Positions 1-6,579 of a stretch of DNA of 9,728 nt are shown in pieces. The position numbers and the translations under genes are program-made. This DNA comes from an uncultured Alphaproteobacteria bacterium (lineage in GTDB: Bacteria > Pseudomonadota > Alphaproteobacteria > Rickettsiales > UBA1997). How positions within the stretch are numbered: the first letter of the stretch is position 1; every line of letters begins with the position of its first letter. Location: contig CAJBXX010000090.1 in NCBI GenBank assembly GCA_903959715.1, positions 1 to 9,728 of the forward strand, in the 5' to 3' direction. The notes below the pieces were generated by a model. The model worked only from the letters and a program-made list of their open reading frames with translations. It did no database searches and was not told where the DNA came from.

Positions 1-95
1 ATATACTCAAAAAATTTAAAACATTAAAATTATTAATCAGTAAAAACTTTTATATTGTGTCAAAATAATTTCTTAAATTTAATAGATAAAAAATA

Positions 96-1301
96 TTATT
101 TCCAGCGATTATTTAAATCATTAATATAATATTTTTTCTCTGGATTATATGGCTTTTCAACCCAAGTTTTTGCGCCATTTTTTAATAAATATTGAACCAC
201 TAATTCCTTTTTGTGCCTGTAGGCTATTGATAATGCGGTAAAACCGTCATTATCCATTTCATTTATGTTTAAATTATTTTTTATCAACAAATCAACTGCC
301 GGCAAAAATCCAACTCTAGAAGCGAGCATTAGATAAGTTCTTCCAAAGCCATCTTTATAAGTTAAGTCAACATTATTTTTTTCCAATAATTCCAGAGCTT
401 GGAAATCAATTAATTCTATGGCAATTGAAACCGGGGTGTGTCCCAATTTATTTGGGAGATTTGGATCGGCACCCTTAGCTAAAACAGAAGAAATGACCGA
501 ATATTTTTTTAAAAAAATTGCATATGTTAAAATTGTGTCGCCTTGATCGTTGGTTACATTTGGATTTTGTACATATTTAAAAGCCTCATTGAAATATGAA
601 ATACTTCCCATCGATATCGCTGAAAACATTATATCTATATACTCCTTTGGAGTGTAAACAAATGGAATATGAAAATTATCTTGGGTTCTAGTGCGATTTA
701 AAATTGGCAATGGAGGCAATTCCTCGAGGGCAAAACGCGCCAATTCTTTTCTTTTTGGAATCACATTTTCTTCTTCCTCAAAATTTTTCTCAAGACTTTC
801 TTCGCTAGAAATTGAGTCGGATAAATAAAATTTTCTTAACTCTTCAAATTTTTTTAATTTTTCATTTTGTTCTTTTTCATTTAATGCAATTTTTTCTTTA
901 TTCTCTAGCACTAATCGCAACTGATTTTGCCTTGGCTCCGCTTGTTTTTTCCTAAAAATTTTGTTATTTTTTTTGGAATTACTTTTATTATTTTTGAGTT
1001 TACTTTTAACTTCTTTTGATTCTTTTTTATCAATATTTTCATCTATTTTTTTAGTTTTGTTTTCGATATTTTCAACATTTATTTTTTCGAGATTATTTTC
1101 TTCTGATGCCTTTTTAATATTGGTTGCATCGCTATTTTCTGATGGTATTTTTTTTTCAATATTATCTAAACCCAACGATTCTAAATCGACGCTTTTAATT
1201 TGAGATTGAATTAATTTTTGAATATCCGCAACCGAGCTTTGGGCTTGGGCTTGAAAATTAAAAAAATTAAATGCGATTAAAAGTATAAAAAATTTTATCA
1301 T
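96..1301 (-). CDS. Exported ankyrin-repeat protein with a charged linker
   Basis: The 401-residue protein starts at ATG with a short Lys-containing N-terminus, a hydrophobic core (residues 4-17) and a likely signal peptidase I site after AQA at residue 20. Residues about 45-185 are a low-complexity Lys/Glu/Asn-rich stretch, probably disordered or coiled coil. Residues about 251-380 contain roughly four ankyrin repeats, recognised by the pattern of (D/N)xxGxTxLxxA followed by xxLLxxGAxxN; examples are GDTILTYA at 254-261 and HTPVSIAI at 288-295. Ankyrin repeats bind proteins, and here the domain should lie in the periplasm or be secreted further. The gene sits 41 bp downstream of yidD on the same strand and may be the last gene of that transcript. 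The upstream bases show no Shine-Dalgarno sequence. Ankyrin proteins are common in intracellular alphaproteobacteria, sometimes as effectors, but the partner is unknown here. The ankyrin fold and signal peptide are well supported; the role is not. Confidence 0.85.
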   Translation of the reverse strand: MIKFFILLIAFNFFNFQAQAQSSVADIQKLIQSQIKSVDLESLGLDNIEKKIPSENSDATNIKKASEENNLEKINVENIENKTKKIDENIDKKESKEVKSKLKNNKSNSKKNNKIFRKKQAEPRQNQLRLVLENKEKIALNEKEQNEKLKKFEELRKFYLSDSISSEESLEKNFEEEENVIPKRKELARFALEELPPLPILNRTRTQDNFHIPFVYTPKEYIDIMFSAISMGSISYFNEAFKYVQNPNVTNDQGDTILTYAIFLKKYSVISSVLAKGADPNLPNKLGHTPVSIAIELIDFQALELLEKNNVDLTYKDGFGRTYLMLASRVGFLPAVDLLIKNNLNINEMDNDGFTALSIAYRHKKELVVQYLLKNGAKTWVEKPYNPEKKYYINDLNNRWK

Positions 1302-1342
1302 TTCAATATGTTATAAATCAAAAATTGTTAATATTTTTACTT

Positions 1343-1588
1343 CTATTCGACCGGATCGAAGCCCGATTTTTTTGAAAATGGATGGCATTTCAAAATTCTT
1401 AAAAATCCTTTGTAAATTCCTTTTATTAAACCTTTTTTTTCAATCGCTTCAATCATATAATTTGAGCATGAAGGAGCGAATCGGCAATTATGTGAACCTA
1501 AAAAAAATGTTATAAATCTTTGATAAAATTTTATTAAAAAAATTGCTAATTTTTTTAATATTTTAATTAAGAAATTAAATTTAACCAC
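1343..1588 (-). CDS. yidD: Membrane protein insertion efficiency factor YidD
   Basis: The 81-residue protein matches the small YidD family (DUF37), which lies at the inner face of the cytoplasmic membrane and assists YidC/Sec-dependent insertion of membrane proteins. The family signature is intact: a hydrophobic/basic N-terminal helix ending in FYQRFI, then CRFAPSCSNY with its conserved cysteines (residues about 35-44), the EAIEKKGLIKG segment, and RILKCHPF followed by GFDPVE at the C-terminus. The start is GTG, 22 bp inside the 3' end of ligA. The same frame upstream is closed by a TGA three codons before it, and there is no ATG, GTG or TTG before the conserved region, so this start is nearly forced. 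GAGG at 1593-1596 lies four bases upstream and could act as a ribosome binding site. In many bacteria yidD sits near rpmH, rnpA and yidC; here it follows ligA instead. Confidence 0.95.
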   Translation of the reverse strand: MVKFNFLIKILKKLAIFLIKFYQRFITFFLGSHNCRFAPSCSNYMIEAIEKKGLIKGIYKGFLRILKCHPFSKKSGFDPVE

Positions 1589-3723
1589 TCTTCCTCATTT
1601 AAAATTTTTAAGCCCAATTCCTGAGCTTTTTTCAACTTAGAACCCGAATCTTCGCCGGCAATGATATAATCAGTTTTCGACGAAACCGCTCCCAAAACTT
1701 TCATCGAAAAATCTTCGGCAATTTTTTTAGCTTCCCCGCGACTCATTTTGTGCAAAGTACCAGTAAAAACTATTGATTTTCCAGCCAATGGCGAATTATT
1801 TAATTTTGGTTTTAACGGATTTATATTAAGATGAATAATGAGATCATCAACCATTTTTATATTTTTTTCATCACGAAAAAAGTCTAAAATTGCTTGAGCC
1901 ATTTTTTCACCAATACCATCGATTGAAATAAATTCAAAATATTCAATAAATTCTGGTAATAAATTTGATTTTTCCAATTCCAAAATTGAAAATTTGGAAA
2001 ATTTTTTAACGAATTTTATAAAATTTTCTAATGTTAAAAAATGATTAGCAAGCAATTTGGCTGTAGTTTCCCCGACATGACGAATTCCGATCGCATAAAT
2101 TAATTTATCCAAATCAATTTTGCGTTTTTGATTGATGGCAAAAAATAAATTTTCAACCGATTTTTCGCCCCAGCCATTTTTTTTAATCAAAGGTTCAACG
2201 CTTGAAATTTCTCGCTCTTCGAGAGTAAAAATATCAGCAAAAGATCGAATTCTTTCTTCTTTAAAAAAATTTTCGATTTGCTTTTTGCCGAGTCCAGAAA
2301 TATCGAAAGCATCTTTCGAGACGAAATGTTTGAGAGTTTCAATTAATTGTGCTTCGCAAGCCAATCCACCACTGCACCGAAGCACAACATCTTCATTATT
2401 TTTAATAATTTTCGCTGAACAAATTGGACAATTATTGGGAAATTGAAAAATTTTTTCTTCGCCATTTCTTTTGCTAAAATCGACTTCTAGAACTTGCGGA
2501 ATAACATCGCCGGCCCTTTGAATCACAACAACATCACCAATACGAATATCTTTGCGTAAAATTTCATCTTGATTGTGTAAGGTTGCTCGCGAAACAACAA
2601 CTCCACCGATATTTATACTTTCGAGAATCGCCACGGGAGTAATGGCGCCGGTTCTTCCGATTTGAATTATAATATCTTTTATTTTAGTTTTAGCTTTCAT
2701 TGATGGAAATTTATGAGCTATCGCGAATCTCGGACTCCGAGCGATAAAACCTAAGCGGTCTTGCAGAATAAAATCATTAACTTTATAAACCATTCCATCT
2801 AAATCATAATCTATTTCAAATCGATTATCGACTATTGATTTGTAATGCTCTATCAGCTCTTGGACATTTTGGCATAATTTGGAATTTGGTTCGGTTAAAA
2901 AACCTAATTCTTGCAATTTTTGATGTAATTTTTGTTGCGAATCGCATAAAAAATCATTAGAAAAATCTCCTAAAGAATAAGCAAAATAACTTAAATTTCT
3001 TTGCGAAGTAATTTGCGGATCAAGTTGACGCAGTGATCCCGCAGAAGCATTTCGAGGATTTGCAAAAATTTTTTCGGATTTTTGTTCTTGCGATTTATTT
3101 AATTCTAAAAAATCTTTTTTACCCATATAAATTTCACCGCGAACTTCTAAAATTTTCGGCGGATTTGGAGTTTTTAAAATTTGCGGAAAATTTTTTATCA
3201 TTTTAACATTCGCCGTTACATCCTCACCTTCTAAGCCGTCGCCCCGCGTCGCACAATATTTTAAAATTCCATTTTCATATCTAGCACTAAAAGACAAGCC
3301 GTCAATTTTTGTTTCGCTAAAAAAAGTTAAATTATTTTTTGTTGCGATTGTTGGAATATTTGTAGAAAATAAATCGCTTTGCATAACTGATTTCACTAGC
3401 TCTTGAGAATTTTTTTCTAGTCCGAGAAATCGTTCAATTTTTTCAACAAAATCTGCAATATCTTCTTGGCTAAAACCATTTGCCAAAGAAAGCATTGGCT
3501 TGGAATGCTTTATTTTATTGAAGATATCGAGTGATTTCGCCCCGACCACCTCTTCTTCTTGTAAAAAAAATTGCGGATAATCTTGTTGATATCGCGAAAA
3601 TTTTTTTCTTAATTCATCATATTCGGCATCCGAAATTAAAGGATTATCATGACGATGATAAGCCTCATCAAATTTGGTTATTTCGGCTTTTAATTGTGAA
3701 ATTTCATCTAAAATTTTTGACAT
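1567..3723 (-). CDS. ligA: NAD+-dependent DNA ligase LigA
   Basis: LigA seals nicks in duplex DNA during replication and repair, using NAD+ as adenylate donor. All expected parts are visible in order. Domain Ia has Y22, H23, D32, Y35 and D36, the NMN-binding set. The adenylation motif KIDG has its nucleotide-accepting lysine at K139. EVRGEI is at 193-198, DGMVYK at 309-314 and AHKFP at 336-340. The OB fold includes IGRTGAITPVA. The zinc finger uses C432, C435, C450 and C456, followed by helix-hairpin-helix repeats and a C-terminal BRCT domain (about 643-718). At 718 residues it is longer than E. coli LigA (671). About 24 of the extra residues lie just before the KIDG motif (about 100-133). 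The start ATG lies 3 bp after the mnhE stop, and the 3' end overlaps yidD by 22 bp. No catalytic residue is missing, so the enzyme should be active. Confidence 0.98.
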   Translation of the reverse strand: MSKILDEISQLKAEITKFDEAYHRHDNPLISDAEYDELRKKFSRYQQDYPQFFLQEEEVVGAKSLDIFNKIKHSKPMLSLANGFSQEDIADFVEKIERFLGLEKNSQELVKSVMQSDLFSTNIPTIATKNNLTFFSETKIDGLSFSARYENGILKYCATRGDGLEGEDVTANVKMIKNFPQILKTPNPPKILEVRGEIYMGKKDFLELNKSQEQKSEKIFANPRNASAGSLRQLDPQITSQRNLSYFAYSLGDFSNDFLCDSQQKLHQKLQELGFLTEPNSKLCQNVQELIEHYKSIVDNRFEIDYDLDGMVYKVNDFILQDRLGFIARSPRFAIAHKFPSMKAKTKIKDIIIQIGRTGAITPVAILESINIGGVVVSRATLHNQDEILRKDIRIGDVVVIQRAGDVIPQVLEVDFSKRNGEEKIFQFPNNCPICSAKIIKNNEDVVLRCSGGLACEAQLIETLKHFVSKDAFDISGLGKKQIENFFKEERIRSFADIFTLEEREISSVEPLIKKNGWGEKSVENLFFAINQKRKIDLDKLIYAIGIRHVGETTAKLLANHFLTLENFIKFVKKFSKFSILELEKSNLLPEFIEYFEFISIDGIGEKMAQAILDFFRDEKNIKMVDDLIIHLNINPLKPKLNNSPLAGKSIVFTGTLHKMSRGEAKKIAEDFSMKVLGAVSSKTDYIIAGEDSGSKLKKAQELGLKILNEEEWLNLIS

Positions 3724-3726
3724 AAA

Positions 3727-4218
3727 CTAAACTAAATTATCATCATTAACATTATTCAAATTCATGGCATTTTTCAATAAATCGAACTCATAAAAATATT
3801 CTTCGTGAATGGCATGAACCAAGATTTCGTCGCCATCGGTGGCGATCGCGAATAATCCTGCGGTCATATTAAAACTAGAAATTAATAATGCTGGATTAAA
3901 TCGATAATTATCGCGAAATTTTACGCGATGAACCGTTGGATGAAGAGATTTACGACGAATCGCTAAATCAAAAATTAAGTTTAACGATTTTAAAAAATTC
4001 TTTAAATATATTCCTACAAAATGACGGTAAAATCCGAGACTAAGATAGAGCAATTCGCTTTTATCATTTATTAATTTTAACTGATAAGAAATTATTGAAA
4101 TTATTATTGAGGAAATAATGCCAAATATTAAAAATGGTATTGAGAAATCTTGTCCTACGAACATGAAAACGAACCACAATGTAAGTAAAAATAAAAATAG
4201 GTTGAAAATATTTAGCAT
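3727..4218 (-). CDS. mnhE: MnhE/MrpE-like Na+/H+ antiporter subunit E (orphan)
   Basis: The 163-residue membrane protein fits the MnhE/MrpE family (PF01899), a subunit of the multi-subunit Mrp Na+(K+)/H+ antiporter of the cytoplasmic membrane. Residues about 5-22 and 25-45 form two hydrophobic helices. A third amphipathic stretch lies near 56-85. The soluble C-terminal part carries the family-like sequence NPALLISSFNMTAGLF (108-123) and then DGDEILVHAIHEE (128-140). The usual family consensus around the central motif, as I recall it, is SITLTPGT; here the segment reads SFNMTAG, so the proline is replaced by A120. No other Mrp subunit is in this window: the neighbours are ligA downstream and ribH divergently upstream. 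The gene appears to open the mnhE-ligA-yidD-ankyrin transcript. The ATG is preceded by a weak AAAGAG. The family call is good; whether it takes part in an antiporter cannot be seen here. Confidence 0.82.
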   Translation of the reverse strand: MLNIFNLFLFLLTLWFVFMFVGQDFSIPFLIFGIISSIIISIISYQLKLINDKSELLYLSLGFYRHFVGIYLKNFLKSLNLIFDLAIRRKSLHPTVHRVKFRDNYRFNPALLISSFNMTAGLFAIATDGDEILVHAIHEEYFYEFDLLKNAMNLNNVNDDNLV

Positions 4219-4297
4219 TGCTCTTTAATAATCCTAGTAAAGTTTTTAATAACATGTTTATTGATATTTCATATTTCAATTTTTTTTTAAAAAAACA
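4219..4297. promoter_or_regulatory. Divergent promoter region between mnhE and ribH
   Basis: This 79-bp gap separates two divergent transcription units and must hold any promoters local to both. On the plus strand TTGATA at 4261-4266 resembles a -35 box, but no good -10 box lies at the usual distance before the ribH ATG. On the minus strand a TTGAAA (reverse complement of 4275-4280) faces mnhE, again with only poor -10 candidates about 17 bp on. The ribH ATG follows a run of T and A with no Shine-Dalgarno sequence. I see no strong hairpin or FMN-riboswitch-like structure, and the space is too short for the usual RFN element. The region's role rests on gene orientation. Confidence 0.35.
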
Positions 4298-4726
4298 ATG
4301 AAAAAAATTTTAATTGTTGAGGCGGTTTTTTATAAAAACATTTCGCAAATGCTTTTAGAGGGTGCCGTTGCCAAAATTATTAAAAATAATTTTGATTACG
4401 AGGTAGTGTCTCTTAAAGGTGCTCTCGAAATCCCCTGTGCTATATCAATCGCCAAAGAAACTCAAAAATATTGTGGCTTTATCGCCCTTGGATGCGTAAT
4501 TCGTGGTGAAACAACTCATTATGAAACCGTTTGCCAAGAAAGCGCTCGAGGATTGAATGATTTAGCAATAAATCACCAATTAGCAATTGGCAACGGCATC
4601 ATTACCGTTGAAAATGAAAAACAAGCTTTGGAAAGGGCTGATGCAAAAAAACTCGATAAGGGCGGATTCGCTGTAGAAGCTTGTTTGGAAATTATTTCCC
4701 TTAAAGAAAAATTTAAAAAATTATGA
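4298..4726 (+). CDS. ribH: 6,7-dimethyl-8-ribityllumazine synthase
   Basis: RibH condenses 5-amino-6-ribitylamino-uracil with 3,4-dihydroxy-2-butanone 4-phosphate, the penultimate step of riboflavin synthesis in the cytoplasm. The 142-residue protein shows GALEIP (41-46), GCVIRGETTHYE (65-76) with H74 matching catalytic His88 of the B. subtilis enzyme, GNGIITVEN (98-106) and ERADAKKLDKGG (112-123) with the phosphate-binding R113. F11 aligns with the substrate-stacking Phe22. The usual VPGA(F/L)EIP motif reads LKGALEIP here, so K40 replaces a conserved proline, and V10 replaces the usual Arg before the Phe. The protein is slightly shorter than typical RibH. Its TGA stop overlaps the start of the next gene as ATGA, which suggests coupled translation. 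No other riboflavin gene is in the window. In intracellular alphaproteobacteria this pathway is kept by Anaplasmataceae-like lineages and lost in most Rickettsia. Confidence 0.96.
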   Translation: MKKILIVEAVFYKNISQMLLEGAVAKIIKNNFDYEVVSLKGALEIPCAISIAKETQKYCGFIALGCVIRGETTHYETVCQESARGLNDLAINHQLAIGNGIITVENEKQALERADAKKLDKGGFAVEACLEIISLKEKFKKL

Positions 4727-5265
4727 AAAAAATCTATTTAATTTTAGCAATTATGTCCCTCACCTCTTGCATGATAGGCTCTGGAGAAAATTCTTCAATC
4801 GAAGCCAATAAAGATAAATTTCCATTACTTTCGGGAATTAACTTAGATGGCTTAAAACATGATTTGCCCAAAGATTTTGCTGGTGAATTAAATTTAGTGG
4901 CGATTGGCTTTGAAAGAGAGCATCAAGAAGCCATTAACACCTGGATTAAAGTCGCTGATGAAATTATTCAAAATAATCCAAAAATTAAATTTTACGAAGT
5001 GCCTTTGATCTATGAGCTTGGCGGTTTTTCACGCGCCTGGGTTAATAACGGCATGCGTCTTGGCATTCAAGATAAAATTGCAAGAAAAAGAACTATCACA
5101 GTTTATACTAATCGTGATAAATTTTTTGAAATTATGGATATGAAAGGTAATAAAATTTATGTTTTATTGCTTGATAAAGATGGCAAAATTTTATGGCGTT
5201 GCGAAGGCTTAGCTAATCAAAAAAATATCGAATCTTTACAAAAAATTCTAAAAAAAATTAAATAA
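4723..5265 (+). CDS. Conserved lipoprotein, possible thioredoxin-like fold
   Basis: The 180-residue product begins with MKKIYLILAIMSLTSC, a classic lipoprotein signal peptide with the lipobox cysteine at C16, so it should be lipid-anchored outside the cytoplasmic membrane. The mature part resembles a conserved family of small proteins that I know only as hypothetical. Its most characteristic segments are ELNLVAIGF (55-63), INTWI (71-75), KFYEVPLIYE (89-98), WVNNGMRLGI (106-115) and RTITVYTN (123-130), then YVLLLDKDGKILWRCEG (146-162). The last part, a beta hairpin with DKDGKI, recalls the C-terminal half of thioredoxin/peroxiredoxin folds and of Atp10-type assembly factors. There is no CXXC motif: apart from C16 the only cysteine is C160. 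A redox activity of the usual kind is therefore unlikely. Translation is probably coupled to ribH through the ATGA overlap. The 3' end overlaps the convergent M16 gene by 8 bp. Confidence 0.85.
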   Translation: MKKIYLILAIMSLTSCMIGSGENSSIEANKDKFPLLSGINLDGLKHDLPKDFAGELNLVAIGFEREHQEAINTWIKVADEIIQNNPKIKFYEVPLIYELGGFSRAWVNNGMRLGIQDKIARKRTITVYTNRDKFFEIMDMKGNKIYVLLLDKDGKILWRCEGLANQKNIESLQKILKKIK

Positions 5266-6505
5266 AATTAGTTTTTTCTTCAATTTTTTTAACTTTTCCA
5301 ATCATTGCCGTTGTAGGTTTTGAACTAAAAATTTGTTGAGCAATTTGAACAATATTTTTCTTGGTTATATGTTGAAATTTTTCAATAATTTCTTCATCAC
5401 TATGAGCTTTTTGGAATAACAAAACATCCGAACCAAGCCTTTGCATTCTTGAGCTCGTGCTTTCTTTCGCCATTTTTAAACTTGCACAAAATTGTGTTTT
5501 GGTTCTCTTGAGTTCTTCATCATCAATTTTATCGCAAATTTTTTTAATTTCGCTTGAAATTGAACTTATCATTTTTTCGCATTTATCTGGCGTAGTTCCG
5601 CCATAAATTCCAAAGATACCAGAATCTTCGAAGCAACTATTAAAGGCATAAACCGAGTAAGCTAAACCATGATTTTCACGCAATTCTTGGAATAATCGCG
5701 ACGACATTCCGCCACCCAAAATCATTGATAAAATTTGAGCGTCATAATATTTTTCGTCATGATATGAAACCCCTTCAAAACCTAGTAAATAATTGATTTG
5801 CTCTAACTTTTTTTCTTGTTTAAAAAATCCACCAATATATTGAGATTTCTCAATTGATTGTGCGGTATTTTTTGAAAATTTTGTAAAATATTTTTTAACC
5901 CACTTATTTAAATCTTCGTGTTTTATGTTGCCACTAGCACTTACAACCATATTTTCATAATTATAATGTTCGTCGATATATTGCACAAAATCTGTGCGCG
6001 AAAATTTTTTAATATTTTTTTCTACGCCCAAAATAGATCGACCCAAAGCTTGATTTGGAAAAGCTGTTTCTTGGAAATAATCAAACACAATGTCGTCGGG
6101 AGTATCGATTGTCATCGCCAATTCTTGCAAAATAACTTCCGATTCTTTTTTAATTTCTTTTTGATCGAATAAAGAATTTTGCAGAATATCAGCCAAGAAT
6201 TCAACGGCGAATTCAGCATATTCTTTTAAAACTTTAACATAATAAACGGTTTTTTCACGCGAGGTGAAAGCGTTGATATGCCCGCCTATTCCCTCAAATT
6301 CTTCGGCGATTTGCTTGGCATTTCTCTTTTTAGTGCCTTTAAAAGCCATATGCTCAAGAAAATGCGAAATGCCATTGATTTTAATATCTTCATTGCGACT
6401 CCCAGTTTTGACGAAGACCCCAATCGAAACCGTTTCAACATCTTTCATTTCATCCGTGGCAATTTTTAAGCCATTTTTTAATTTTGTGATTTGAGCTTTT
6501 GACAT
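5258..6505 (-). CDS. M16 family zinc metallopeptidase (processing-peptidase-like)
   Basis: The 415-residue protein is a pitrilysin-family (M16B) peptidase related to the mitochondrial processing peptidase beta subunit. The inverted zinc motif HFLEH is at 48-52, with ligands H48 and H52 and catalytic base E51. E128 lies 76 residues after H52, the expected place for the third ligand. E121 is also conserved. A second, inactive-type half follows, with the glycine-rich loop GGGMSSRLFQELRE (264-277) and GLAYSVYAF (280-288). No signal peptide is present (MSKAQITKLKNGLKIA), so it is predicted to be cytoplasmic, as for rickettsial processing-peptidase homologues. M16B enzymes work as homodimers or with an inactive partner; no partner gene is adjacent. 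The gene diverges from uup, and its 3' end overlaps the lipoprotein gene on the opposite strand. The natural substrate is unknown. Confidence 0.95.
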   Translation of the reverse strand: MSKAQITKLKNGLKIATDEMKDVETVSIGVFVKTGSRNEDIKINGISHFLEHMAFKGTKKRNAKQIAEEFEGIGGHINAFTSREKTVYYVKVLKEYAEFAVEFLADILQNSLFDQKEIKKESEVILQELAMTIDTPDDIVFDYFQETAFPNQALGRSILGVEKNIKKFSRTDFVQYIDEHYNYENMVVSASGNIKHEDLNKWVKKYFTKFSKNTAQSIEKSQYIGGFFKQEKKLEQINYLLGFEGVSYHDEKYYDAQILSMILGGGMSSRLFQELRENHGLAYSVYAFNSCFEDSGIFGIYGGTTPDKCEKMISSISSEIKKICDKIDDEELKRTKTQFCASLKMAKESTSSRMQRLGSDVLLFQKAHSDEEIIEKFQHITKKNIVQIAQQIFSSKPTTAMIGKVKKIEEKTNFI

Positions 6506-6579
6506 AATTAGTTTTTAAATATATTGTTTAGATTCCACTATAATACATTTTGATTTTTTAATATAAAAAGCTTTTTTCC
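6506..6579 (+). promoter_or_regulatory. Divergent promoter gap with a TATAAT box for uup
   Basis: The 74-bp gap lies between the starts of the M16 peptidase gene and uup. A perfect TATAAT at 6539-6544 faces uup and would place transcription start near 6551, giving a leader of about 30 bases. The matching -35 box is poor: TTTAAA or TTTTTA-like sequences around 6512-6519 lie 19-21 bp upstream. A second A+T-rich TATAAA near 6562 is too close to the ATG to be an obvious alternative. No Shine-Dalgarno sequence precedes the uup ATG. On the minus strand, towards the M16 gene, AT-rich -10-like sequences exist but none is convincing. Confidence 0.5.

Noticed and set aside
961..1203. Plus-strand 80-residue Leu/Phe/Ser-rich open frame
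   Set aside because: It is the antisense of the Lys/Glu/Asn-rich linker of the ankyrin gene; the hydrophobic look comes from reading AAA/GAA codons backwards.
1346..1360. Small inverted repeat TTCGA-N5-TCGAA at the end of yidD
   Set aside because: Only 5 bp of stem, inside the last yidD codons, and no T run follows on the minus strand, so it is not a credible terminator.
2132..2446. Plus-strand 104-residue open frame inside ligA
   Set aside because: It is antisense to the conserved zinc-finger and helix-hairpin-helix region of LigA, with no support of its own.
4064..4279. Minus-strand 71-residue open frame overlapping the mnhE start
   Set aside because: It overlaps mnhE in another frame and fills the divergent gap; no family resemblance, and the mnhE frame carries the conserved motifs.
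5918..6494. Three plus-strand open frames inside the M16 gene
   Set aside because: All are antisense to conserved M16 sequence including the zinc motif, and they overlap one another in different frames.
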